NCBI GenBank assembly: GCA_035551355.1
Contig: DASZNF010000066.1
Coordinates: forward strand, 1 to 64,000
From: DATATV01 sp035551355
GTDB lineage: Bacteria; Actinomycetota; Actinomycetes; Mycobacteriales; Pseudonocardiaceae
DNA: 64,000 nt
Direction: 5' to 3'
The translations under genes and the position numbers were made by a program. The notes below the pieces were generated by a model. That model did no database searches. It was not told where the DNA came from and saw nothing but the letters and a program-made list of their open reading frames with translations. Every line of letters starts with the position of its first letter. Position 1 is the stretch's first letter. Positions 8,377-15,785 of the stretch are shown here, in pieces.

Positions 8377-9867
8377 TCAGGCAGCGCGGCGCAACATGGT
8401 GGCGATCCGCTGCGCCGCCTTGTCGGCCGCGGCCAGGCAGGCCGGGATGCCCACGCCGTCCAGCGCCGCACCGGCGATGGCCAGGCCGGGCAACTCATCC
8501 ACGGCCGCGCGGATGGTGGCGATCGTGTCGAGGTGGCCGACGCCGTACTGCGGTAGGCCGCCGCCCCAGCGGGTGACCACCGCGTCGACGGGCTCCGCCG
8601 TCACGCCGGTGAGGTCGGCCAGGTCAGCGCGGACAGCCTCGATCAATTCCTCGTCGGAGCGTTGCAGTGTCTCCGGCTCGCCCGCTCGGCCGACCGAACC
8701 ACGGATCAGCAGCTGCCCGTCCGACCGCCCGGCAGACTGTCCCGCCGACCGTATCTCCGACCGCGTCTCCGGCCGTTCCTCCAGCTGTCCTGCACGCTGT
8801 TCCGCCAGGTGCGCCCATTTGCGGCTGGAGAAGGTGAAACCCTTGGCGGCAAACGGAACTCCACTGTCGCGGCGCTCGCCGGAGCCGATCAGGATGCCCG
8901 AGCGGTCCGGTAGTCCGGCGTCGGCGGGCAGGGCCAGCGCCACCACCGCCATCGACGCCGACTCGATGCCGCCGAAACCGGTCGCGGCGACAGGGGCGTG
9001 CGGGGCCAGAAGTTTCGCCGCGGCGGGGGCGGGAACGGCCAGGACGACCGCGTCCACGTCGAAGAGTTCGGGCGCTACCGCGGAGCCGATCTCGCAGCGC
9101 CAGCCGGTCGGAGTCCGGTGCAGGGCGCGGACCGGCAGGCCGAGTCGCAGATCGGCCTTGGCCGCCGCGAGTAGGGCTTCGGCCAGCGCGCCCAGGCCGG
9201 TGCGGAGGGTGCCGAAGACCGGGGCCCGGGTCGCGCCGGGGGCCGAAGGCGGTGGGGCGAGGCCGGCGGCGGCGCGGAGCAGGGAGCCCTCGCCCGCGTC
9301 GAGTCTGGCGGCCAGGGCGGGCATGGTGGCGCGCAGACCGAGGCTGTCCGAGTGCCCGGCGTAGACGCCGCCGAGCAGCGGGTCGACCAGGCGCTGCGGC
9401 ACCTCGGGGCCGAAGCGCTCGCGCAGCAATGGACCGACCGCCACGTCCGCGCCGGACAGGTCCAGCGGCGGCAGGCCGGGTTCGGCGGCCACTCGGCGGC
9501 GGCCCTCCTCGGACAGGACTTCGGCCACAGAAGAAGCCGAGATCGGGACGCCGAGGACGGTTCCGGTCGGAATCGGCCGGGTGTGGCCGCCGGCTCGGAT
9601 GGTGGCGCCGGCTGGGCGGGGGTGCGTGAGGTCAGCGGCCAGGCCGAGTTCGTTGATCAGGGCGGTGGCTTCCGGCCTGCGGGCCAGGAACGCCTCGGCG
9701 CCCACGTCGTAGGGCCGCCCGGCCAGCTCGACGGTGCGCAGCTTGCCGCCGACCCGGTCGGCGCCCTCGATCACGGTGAGGTCCAGGTCCGGGCCGAGCA
9801 GGGTGCGCAGGCGATACGCCGCGCCGAGGCCGGACACGCCCGCGCCGATCACGGCCACCCGCGTCAC
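8377..9867 (-). CDS. hemY: Protoporphyrinogen/coproporphyrinogen oxidase HemY (HemG)
   Basis: The FAD-dependent enzyme oxidises the porphyrinogen ring; in actinomycetes the substrate is coproporphyrinogen III, before iron insertion and HemQ. The 496-residue protein has the dinucleotide-binding VIGAGVSGLGAAYRL at residues 6-20, the FAD contact segment GADRVGGKLRT near 35-45, and a C-terminal FAD segment GLAIAGAALDGVGIPACL. Residues near 380-395 hold Arg/Gly/Ser/Gln-rich low-complexity sequence that may be a lineage-specific insertion. The GTG start is preceded by purine-rich GGAGG and GAGG runs. hemE lies 97 bases upstream and probably shares the transcript. Confidence 0.95.
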   Translation of the reverse strand: MTRVAVIGAGVSGLGAAYRLRTLLGPDLDLTVIEGADRVGGKLRTVELAGRPYDVGAEAFLARRPEATALINELGLAADLTHPRPAGATIRAGGHTRPIPTGTVLGVPISASSVAEVLSEEGRRRVAAEPGLPPLDLSGADVAVGPLLRERFGPEVPQRLVDPLLGGVYAGHSDSLGLRATMPALAARLDAGEGSLLRAAAGLAPPPSAPGATRAPVFGTLRTGLGALAEALLAAAKADLRLGLPVRALHRTPTGWRCEIGSAVAPELFDVDAVVLAVPAPAAAKLLAPHAPVAATGFGGIESASMAVVALALPADAGLPDRSGILIGSGERRDSGVPFAAKGFTFSSRKWAHLAEQRAGQLEERPETRSEIRSAGQSAGRSDGQLLIRGSVGRAGEPETLQRSDEELIEAVRADLADLTGVTAEPVDAVVTRWGGGLPQYGVGHLDTIATIRAAVDELPGLAIAGAALDGVGIPACLAAADKAAQRIATMLRRAA

Positions 9868-9925
9868 GTCCTCAAACCTCCGCTAGCCGCACGCCGTCAG
9901 ACCCCGGCTCGCATCACGGTGCCAA

Positions 9926-9961
9926 TTCTCCATCGGCGTCACGTTCTCCATCGGCGTCACG
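9926..9961. repeat. 18-base tandem repeat, two copies
   Basis: Two perfect copies of TTCTCCATCGGCGTCACG occupy 9926-9943 and 9944-9961. They lie three bases from the hemE stop codon, within the 97-base gap before hemY. The period equals that of the repeat at the far end of hemY, but the sequence differs. Confidence 0.85.
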
Positions 9962-9964
9962 CCG

Positions 9965-11056
9965 TCAGTCTTCGACCGGCACCGAGTGGACCAACTCGGC
10001 CAGCCGGGTCAGCACGTCCGGGTCGGTGTCCTTGGGCACGCCGTGGCCCAAATTGAAGATGTGACCGTCGGCGGCCCGGCCCTCGGCCAGCACCCGCCGC
10101 GCCTCGGTCTCCACCACCGACCAGTCCGCTCCGAGGATCGCCGGATCGAGGTTGCCCTGCACGACCGGGGCCGGGGCGTCGGGCAGCGCGGCGGTGAGCC
10201 GGTCGACCGCGACGTCCAGCGGGACCCGCCAGTCGACGCCGACCACGTCCGCGCCGGCCTGGCGCATCGCGCCCAGCAGCTCACCGGTGCCTACCCCGAA
10301 GTGGATGCGCGGCACGCCGGCCTCGGCCAGTCCGGCGAACACCTTGGCCGAGTGCGGCAGCACGAACCGGCGGTAGTCCCGCTCGGACAACGCGCCCGCC
10401 CACGAATCGAACAGCTGGATCGCGTCCACGCCCGCGTCGACCTGGGCCCGCAGGAAGGTCAGCGAGATGTCGGCCAGGCGGTCGGCCAGGGCGTGCCAGA
10501 TGTCGGGTTCGCCGTACATCAGCGCCTTGGTCAGCGCGTACTCCCGGCTGGGACCGCCCTCCACCAGATAGGACGCCAGCGTGAACGGCGCACCCGCAAA
10601 GCCAATCAACGGGGTGTCACCCAGTTGACTGACGAGGGCACGGACCGTGTCCGCGACCGGTTGCACCTGCTCGGCGTGCAGCGTGGGCAGGTTCACCACG
10701 TCGGCGGCGGTACGCACTGGCGCGTCAATGACCGGACCGGTGCCGGACACGATCTCCACGCCCACCCCGGCGGCGTACAGCGGAACCACGATGTCGCTGT
10801 ACAGGATGGCCGCGTCCACCTTGTGCCTGCGCACCGGCTGCAGGGTGATCTCGGTGGCCAGCTCCGGGGTCAGGCACGACTCCAGCATCGGCACACCGAC
10901 CCGGAGCTGCCGGTATTCCGGCAACGAGCGGCCGGCCTGACGCATGAACCAGACGGGGTGGTGGGCCGGGCGGCCACCACGCGCGGCCACCAGCAGCGGC
11001 GCGTCGGCGAGGTCGCGGCGAGCCGGGGCCGGGGCGGTTTCGGTTGGGTTGCTCAT
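9965..11056 (-). CDS. hemE: Uroporphyrinogen decarboxylase
   Basis: HemE removes four acetate carboxyls from uroporphyrinogen III to give coproporphyrinogen III, the branch point to haem. The 363-residue protein carries the substrate-binding WFMRQAGRSLPEYR near residues 36-49, the YSDIVVPLYA segment near 85-94, GFAGAPFTLASYLVEGG near 153-169, and a C-terminal FNLGHGVPKDTDP. Length matches the family. A leader of about 17 residues before the conserved core is Pro/Ala-rich. It is divergent from the DUF3000 gene and heads the hemE-hemY order. Confidence 0.97.
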   Translation of the reverse strand: MSNPTETAPAPARRDLADAPLLVAARGGRPAHHPVWFMRQAGRSLPEYRQLRVGVPMLESCLTPELATEITLQPVRRHKVDAAILYSDIVVPLYAAGVGVEIVSGTGPVIDAPVRTAADVVNLPTLHAEQVQPVADTVRALVSQLGDTPLIGFAGAPFTLASYLVEGGPSREYALTKALMYGEPDIWHALADRLADISLTFLRAQVDAGVDAIQLFDSWAGALSERDYRRFVLPHSAKVFAGLAEAGVPRIHFGVGTGELLGAMRQAGADVVGVDWRVPLDVAVDRLTAALPDAPAPVVQGNLDPAILGADWSVVETEARRVLAEGRAADGHIFNLGHGVPKDTDPDVLTRLAELVHSVPVED

Positions 11057-11199
11057 CTCGCCCTCATCGTCCCACGTGAGCCGGTCGCCCTTGGCGCGCG
11101 GTGCGCTGCTCCGAACGGGTAACAGCAGGATGCCCGGTACCGGTCCGGCCCGGCGTGCCTACCCGGCACCCCGACCGGGTGGCTCTACAGTCACCTGCG

Positions 11200-11805
11200 G
11201 TGACCAGGTACGGCGTTGTGCCGTGGAGCGAGGAGGGCCGGTTGACCGAGGTCCCGGGCGAGCCCGAACTCTTCAGGCAGGCCGTCGCGAATCTGCGTTC
11301 GGTGCGTCCCCGCCCCGAAATCGAGTTGAGCGACGTGCGCCCGCCGCAGCGGCTGGCGCCCTACGCGTTCGCCGTCTCGGCCGAGGTGAACTCCCCCGCC
11401 GGCGAGCTGGCCACCGGGCGGCTGGTGCTGCTGCACGACCCGGAGGGCGAGCAGGCCTGGGACGGTGTGCTGCGGGTGGTGGCCTACGTGCGCGCCGAGG
11501 TCGACACGGAACTGGCCGGCGATCCGTTGCTGCCGGCCGTGGCGTGGTCCTGGCTGACCGACGCGCTGGCCGGAACCGGTGCGGATTACCGCGCGCTGGG
11601 CGGAACTGTGACGCAAACCTCATCTGCCAGGTTCGGCGACATCTCCGGTCCGGCCCGCACAGACGATCTCGAACTGCGCGCGTCGTGGACCGCGACGGAC
11701 GCCGAACTGGCCGCGCACGGTGAGGCTTTTTGCGAGCTGATGGCCAGCACCGTCGGATTGCCGCCGGTAGGGGTCACTTTGTTCGGTCAACGAAACGGGT
11801 CCTGA
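11200..11805 (+). CDS. DUF3000 domain protein
   Basis: The roughly 201-residue protein matches the DUF3000 family found next to hemE and RNase D in actinobacteria (Rv2680-like position). No catalytic motif is evident. It ends with a Cys-Glu-Leu helix and GVTLFGQRNGS. The GTG at 11200 follows TACAGT (11186-11191) by eight bases and may be a leaderless start. An alternative TTG at 11242 has a GAGGAGGG ribosome site and would shorten the protein by 14 residues. Function is unknown; the conserved position suggests a housekeeping role. Confidence 0.8.
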   Translation: MTRYGVVPWSEEGRLTEVPGEPELFRQAVANLRSVRPRPEIELSDVRPPQRLAPYAFAVSAEVNSPAGELATGRLVLLHDPEGEQAWDGVLRVVAYVRAEVDTELAGDPLLPAVAWSWLTDALAGTGADYRALGGTVTQTSSARFGDISGPARTDDLELRASWTATDAELAAHGEAFCELMASTVGLPPVGVTLFGQRNGS

Positions 11806-12175
11806 GACTCTGGACGGCCTTCCCTACTTCGGGGTAGTCACGCGATTGCACACGGTTGTGCACGTGCATGTGGATATGCAGGGACCCTGATACCCGTTTG
11901 GCGCAACGCGGGTCCGCGACAAGCCCAAACATGAGACATCGTTGCGAAGCTCGTTCACGTTACGCACACGGAGGCATGTCCCTCGATCGTGCGACAAAAA
12001 CGCCATTTGATTACTACCCGATCGGGACTGATAACCAATTGATCGTCCCACTGACCCTCTCGGGCGGCTAGGCTCCCATCGTCGACACCACTTTCGGTCG
12101 ATCAGTGGCGCGGCTGATCGGACGAAAGGCCCAGTGTTGGTCGGGGGGCACGACCGACTCCAGGGAGGTAGTGAC
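11806..12175. other. 370-base upstream region of the LuxR response regulator
   Basis: No gene is supported here; short open frames have codon use unlike the neighbours. The stretch is less GC-rich than coding DNA around 11980-12060. A TAGGCT box lies near 12067-12072, which could be the -10 element of a promoter giving a leader of about 100 bases before the GTG at 12176. No clear -35 element or terminator was found. Confidence 0.5.
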
Positions 12176-12892
12176 GTGGCTGCCGTCGGCTTAGGTTCAG
12201 CCGTTCGAACCACGCCAGCCGGTGTTCTGCCGGCGAACATGGTCCCGCACCCGCGGGAGGAACTGTTCTCGGTGCTGGTGGTCGATGACCACCCGCTGCT
12301 GAGGGAGGCGATAGCCGCCCGGCTCACCCAGATGGGCGCGGGCACTGTACACGAGGCCGCTTCGGTCGCGGAGGCAAGGGCGCGAGCCTTGGCCACCGGA
12401 CCTTGCGATCTCGCGATTCTCGATCTCGGGCTACCCGACGGTAGTGGCATCGACCTGGTCACGGAGTTCCGTGCCCACGGTTGGCCACGCATCGTGGTGC
12501 TCGCGTCCTCCGACGACCCCTATGCGGTCCGGTCGGCCTTCCAGGCAGGCGCACAGGCCTACCTGCTGAAGTCCGCCTCGCCCATGGTGGTCACCGACGG
12601 AGTGCGTCGAGTGCTCGACGGCGGGGTGTACGCCGACCCGAGTGTCGCTCCCGTGCTAGCCACGGGAACCCGGGTACCGGGCACCGACAACACACCGCGG
12701 GAACTGTCCGCGCGTGAGGTCGAGGTGCTCCAACTGGTCGCCGATGGCCAGAGCAACAAGGAAATCGGCGAGGCACTCAACCTGTCGGCGCTCACCGTGA
12801 AGAGCCACCTGTCCCGGATCGGGCGCAAGCTCGGTACCGGCGACCGGGCCCAGATGGTCGCGTTGGCCATGCGGGCGGGCGTCATCCGCTGA
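12176..12892 (+). CDS. NarL/LuxR-family response regulator, orphan
   Basis: The 238-residue protein has a receiver domain with VVDDHPLLREA near residues 35-45, phospho-acceptor Asp in AILDLGLPD near 83, and Lys in YLLKSASP near 133, so phosphorylation is possible. A C-terminal LuxR helix-turn-helix starts with LSAREVEVLQLVADG and ends with SALTVKSHLSRIGRKLGTG. A poorly conserved 30-residue N-terminal extension precedes the receiver. The GTG has GGAGGTAG upstream. No histidine kinase is adjacent. A long inverted repeat follows the stop. Its place before RNase D resembles other actinomycetes. Confidence 0.92.
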   Translation: MAAVGLGSAVRTTPAGVLPANMVPHPREELFSVLVVDDHPLLREAIAARLTQMGAGTVHEAASVAEARARALATGPCDLAILDLGLPDGSGIDLVTEFRAHGWPRIVVLASSDDPYAVRSAFQAGAQAYLLKSASPMVVTDGVRRVLDGGVYADPSVAPVLATGTRVPGTDNTPRELSAREVEVLQLVADGQSNKEIGEALNLSALTVKSHLSRIGRKLGTGDRAQMVALAMRAGVIR

Positions 12893-12913
12893 CTCGGGCC
12901 GAGATCACCCGGA

Positions 12914-12973
12914 TTCACCGTTTGGTCCCGACCATCCGGCCACGTGTCGGTATCGGTCGGGCCAAACGGTGAA
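12914..12973 (+). terminator. Long inverted repeat after the response regulator
   Basis: Arms at 12914-12933 and 12955-12973 pair perfectly except for one bulged T (TTCACCGTTTGG-CCCGACC against its complement), with a 21-base loop. There is no T-run, as is common for actinobacterial terminators. The right arm reaches into the promoter of RNase D, so it could also influence that gene. Confidence 0.65.
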
Positions 12974-13007
12974 CACAGGAGTTCACCGGCACGTAGGGTC
13001 AGCGATC

Positions 13008-14291
13008 GTGGCGCACCCTGTCGAAGGCTCGGAGACTCCCGCGGAACCGGGCACACCAACAGGGGCGGCCGAACTGGTCGTCCCCGGTCCTGTCCCGCTC
13101 ACCAGTCCCGCCGAGGGCGTACCCGCGGTGGTGACGAGCCCGGACAGACTGGCCGAGGCCGCACGGGCGCTGGCCGAGGGCAGTGGACCCATCGCGGTGG
13201 ACACCGAACGGGCATCGGGCTACCGCTACTCGCAACGGGCCTACCTGGTCCAGCTGCGACGAGCCGGGTCCGGCACGGTGCTGGTGGATCCGATCCCGCT
13301 GCACGGTCAGCTGCAACCGCTGGCCGAGGCCATCAATGGCGCGGAGTGGGTGCTGCACGCCGCCTCGCAGGATCTGCCCTGCCTCGCCGAGCTCAACCTG
13401 CACCCGGCTTCCCTGTTCGACACCGAGCTGGCCGGACGGCTGGCCGGGTACGAGCGGGTGGCGCTGGGCACGCTGGTCGAACAGTTGCTGGGCTTCCAGT
13501 TGGAGAAGGGCCACGGCGCCGCGGACTGGTCACAACGACCGCTGCCGCCGGACTGGCTCAACTACGCCGCACTGGACGTCGAGCTGCTGATCGAACTGCG
13601 GGCTTCGCTGGAAGCCGAGCTGACCGCGCAGGGCAAGCTGGACTGGGCGCTGGAGGAATTCGAGTCGGTGCGCCAGGCCCCCCCGCCCAAGCCGCGGCCG
13701 GAACCGTGGCGCCGGACCTCCGGCATTCACAAGGTGCGCAACCCTCGGCAGCTGGCCGGGGTGCGGGCACTGTGGGAAGCGCGGGACACCATCGCCCGCG
13801 AGCGCGACATCTCCCCTGGACGCGTGCTGCCCGACCGGGCGGTGATCGAGGCCGCCGTGGCCGACCCGGCCGGCGAGCCGGACCTGGTCAAGCTGCCGGT
13901 GTTCCGCGGACGGGCGCAGCGGCGACTGGCCGGGACCTGGACATCGGCGCTGCGCGAGGCGCGCGAGCTGCCGCGCGAGGAGCTGCCCAACCCGTCCCCG
14001 CCGCACGACGGCCCGCCGCCGCCCAGCCGGTGGGCCGACAAGGACCCGGCCGCCGCCGCGCGGCTGGCCGCGGCCCGGGCGTCCCTGGCCGAGCTCTCGA
14101 CGACCAACAACCTGCCGGTGGAGAACCTGTTGCAGCCGGATCTGGTGCGGCGGACGTGCTGGCAGCCGCCGGAGGACATCGGGGTGGCCGCGGTGGGCGA
14201 GGTGCTGCGGGCCGGCGGGGCCCGGGAGTGGCAGATCGCGCTGACGGCGGCGGCGTTGTCGGAGGCATTGGGGACGGAGCCCGCGGCCTGA
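13008..14291 (+). CDS. rnd: Ribonuclease D (HRDC domain exonuclease)
   Basis: RNase D is a 3'-to-5' exoribonuclease that trims tRNA and other stable RNA precursors. The 427-residue protein shows the DEDDy acidic residues: Asp65 and Glu67 in AVDTERASG, Asp122 in HAASQDLPCL, and Tyr186/Asp190 in NYAALD. An HRDC domain follows at about residues 235-320. The C-terminal 100 residues include a Pro-rich linker. The GTG at 13008 is eight bases after TAGGGT (12994-12999), with TGAACA 18 bases further up, a good leaderless promoter. A GTG 13 codons upstream lies inside the hairpin arm and was not chosen. Confidence 0.93.
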   Translation: MAHPVEGSETPAEPGTPTGAAELVVPGPVPLTSPAEGVPAVVTSPDRLAEAARALAEGSGPIAVDTERASGYRYSQRAYLVQLRRAGSGTVLVDPIPLHGQLQPLAEAINGAEWVLHAASQDLPCLAELNLHPASLFDTELAGRLAGYERVALGTLVEQLLGFQLEKGHGAADWSQRPLPPDWLNYAALDVELLIELRASLEAELTAQGKLDWALEEFESVRQAPPPKPRPEPWRRTSGIHKVRNPRQLAGVRALWEARDTIARERDISPGRVLPDRAVIEAAVADPAGEPDLVKLPVFRGRAQRRLAGTWTSALREARELPREELPNPSPPHDGPPPPSRWADKDPAAAARLAAARASLAELSTTNNLPVENLLQPDLVRRTCWQPPEDIGVAAVGEVLRAGGAREWQIALTAAALSEALGTEPAA

Positions 14292-14306
14292 GTCCGGCTT
14301 CAGTCG

Positions 14307-14390
14307 ATGGCCGACTTCCTGAAGCAGCTTGGCAAGACGGTGCCGGGGTTCGTGGACGCCGCGCTCGCGCGACTCGGTCGAGGGATGTGA
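14307..14390 (+). CDS. Candidate 27-residue small protein
   Basis: A short frame after rnd reads MADFLKQLGKTVPGFVDAAL and ends ARLGRGM. Third codon positions are about 85% G or C, as in neighbouring genes. The predicted peptide is an amphipathic basic helix. There is no ribosome site or clear promoter, so it may be a chance frame or a remnant. It lies between the rnd stop and the fadA operators. Confidence 0.35.
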   Translation: MADFLKQLGKTVPGFVDAALARLGRGM

Positions 14391-14425
14391 CCGGCTCTAC
14401 ACGGTGAGAGTCGGCGACCGGGGTG

Positions 14426-14471
14426 GTTACCCACCGGTAACAAGGACTATGGTGAGGGCTACCGGCCGGTA
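14426..14471. promoter_or_regulatory. Paired operators and promoter of fadAB
   Basis: Two related inverted repeats share the core TACC-N2-CC-GGTAAC: GTTACC-CACC-GGTAAC at 14426-14441 and TACCGGCCGGTA at 14460-14471 (followed by AC). They are 32 bases apart, about three helical turns. A TATGGT -10 box lies between them at 14448-14453. One site would cover the -35 region and the other the transcription start, the usual layout for repression by a TetR-type fatty-acid regulator. The regulator itself is not in the window. Confidence 0.6.
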
Positions 14472-14531
14472 ACCACGGCTGGCGGCGCATCGTTGACGCG
14501 CCGGGGAGTCCACACCGAGGAGGAACCCGCC

Positions 14532-15785
14532 GTGGCCGCACCCGTGGCCGAGAACGCCGGCGTCACGCCGACCTTTCCGGCGTCCGCCCCGCGCGCCGTG
14601 CGCGATGTCGTCTTCGTCGACGGGGTCCGCACCCCGTTCGGCAAGGCAGGCAAGAAGGGCATCTACGCCGAAACCCGCGCCGACGATCTCGTCATCAAGG
14701 TCATCCGCGAACTGCTGCGCCGCCACCCCGAGCTGCCGCCGGAACGCGTCGACGAGGTCGCCATCGCGGCCACCACGCAGATCGGCGACCAGGGGCTGAC
14801 CATCGGCCGCACCGCCGCGCTGCTGTCCGGCCTGCCCAAGTCCGTCCCGGGCTTCGCCATCGACCGGATGTGCGCGGGCGCGATGACCGCGGTCACCACC
14901 ACCGCCGCGGGCATCGGGTTCGGCGCCTACGACATCGTGGTCGCCGGCGGCGTCGAGCACATGGGACGCCACCCCATGGGCGAGGGCGTCGACCCCAACC
15001 CGCGCATCGTGGCCGACAAGCTGGTCGACCCGACCGCGCTGGTCATGGGCCAGACCGCCGAGAACGTGCACGACCGGTACCCGGGCATCACCAAGGAACG
15101 CTGCGACGCCTACGCCGCGCGCAGCCAGGAGCGCTACGCCGACGCCGTCAAGGCCGGCAGGATCGGGCCGGAACTGGTGCCGGTCGCCACTCGGTCCGAG
15201 GAACTGGGCTGGGGCCTGGCCACCGAGGACGAGCCGCCCCGCCCGGGCACCACCATCGAGGACCTGGCCAAGCTCAAGACCCCGTTCCGGCCGCACGGCC
15301 GGGTCACCGCGGGCAACGCCGCCGGGCTCAACGACGGCGCCACCGGCTGCGTGCTGGCCAGCGAGGACACCGCGCGGGAGCTGGGGCTGCCGATCGGGAT
15401 GCGGCTGGTCGGTTACTCCTTCGCCGGGGTCGAGCCGGAGGTGATGGGCGTCGGCCCGGTGCCGGCCACCGAGAAGGCGCTGGCCCGCGCCGGGCTGTCC
15501 ATCGACGACATCGGGCTGTTCGAGATCAACGAAGCCTTCGCCGTGCAGGTCCTCGCCTTCCTGGACCACTTCGGCATCGACCAGGACGACCCGCGGGTCA
15601 ACCAGTGGGGTGGCGCCATCGCCTGCGGCCACCCGCTGGCCTCCTCCGGCGTGCGGCTGATGACCCAGCTGTCCCGCCAGTTCGCCGAGCGCCCGGACGT
15701 GCGCTACGGCATCACCACCATGTGCATCGGCATCGGCATGGGCGGCACCGTGATCTGGGAGAACCCGAACTGGAGCGGCAAGTGA
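14532..15785 (+). CDS. fadA: Acetyl-CoA acyltransferase (thiolase)
   Basis: FadA performs the last beta-oxidation step, thiolytic cleavage of 3-ketoacyl-CoA to acetyl-CoA and a shortened acyl-CoA. In the 417-residue protein the acylated Cys114 lies in IDRMCAGAMTAV, and the general base region CGHPLASSG and C-terminal TTMCIGIGMGG supply the His and second Cys. The GTG at 14532 has GAGGAGGAA seven bases upstream, better than the TTG 13 codons earlier. The stop overlaps the fadB start by four bases (GTGA). Paired operators upstream suggest fatty-acid-responsive repression. Confidence 0.95.
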   Translation: MAAPVAENAGVTPTFPASAPRAVRDVVFVDGVRTPFGKAGKKGIYAETRADDLVIKVIRELLRRHPELPPERVDEVAIAATTQIGDQGLTIGRTAALLSGLPKSVPGFAIDRMCAGAMTAVTTTAAGIGFGAYDIVVAGGVEHMGRHPMGEGVDPNPRIVADKLVDPTALVMGQTAENVHDRYPGITKERCDAYAARSQERYADAVKAGRIGPELVPVATRSEELGWGLATEDEPPRPGTTIEDLAKLKTPFRPHGRVTAGNAAGLNDGATGCVLASEDTARELGLPIGMRLVGYSFAGVEPEVMGVGPVPATEKALARAGLSIDDIGLFEINEAFAVQVLAFLDHFGIDQDDPRVNQWGGAIACGHPLASSGVRLMTQLSRQFAERPDVRYGITTMCIGIGMGGTVIWENPNWSGK

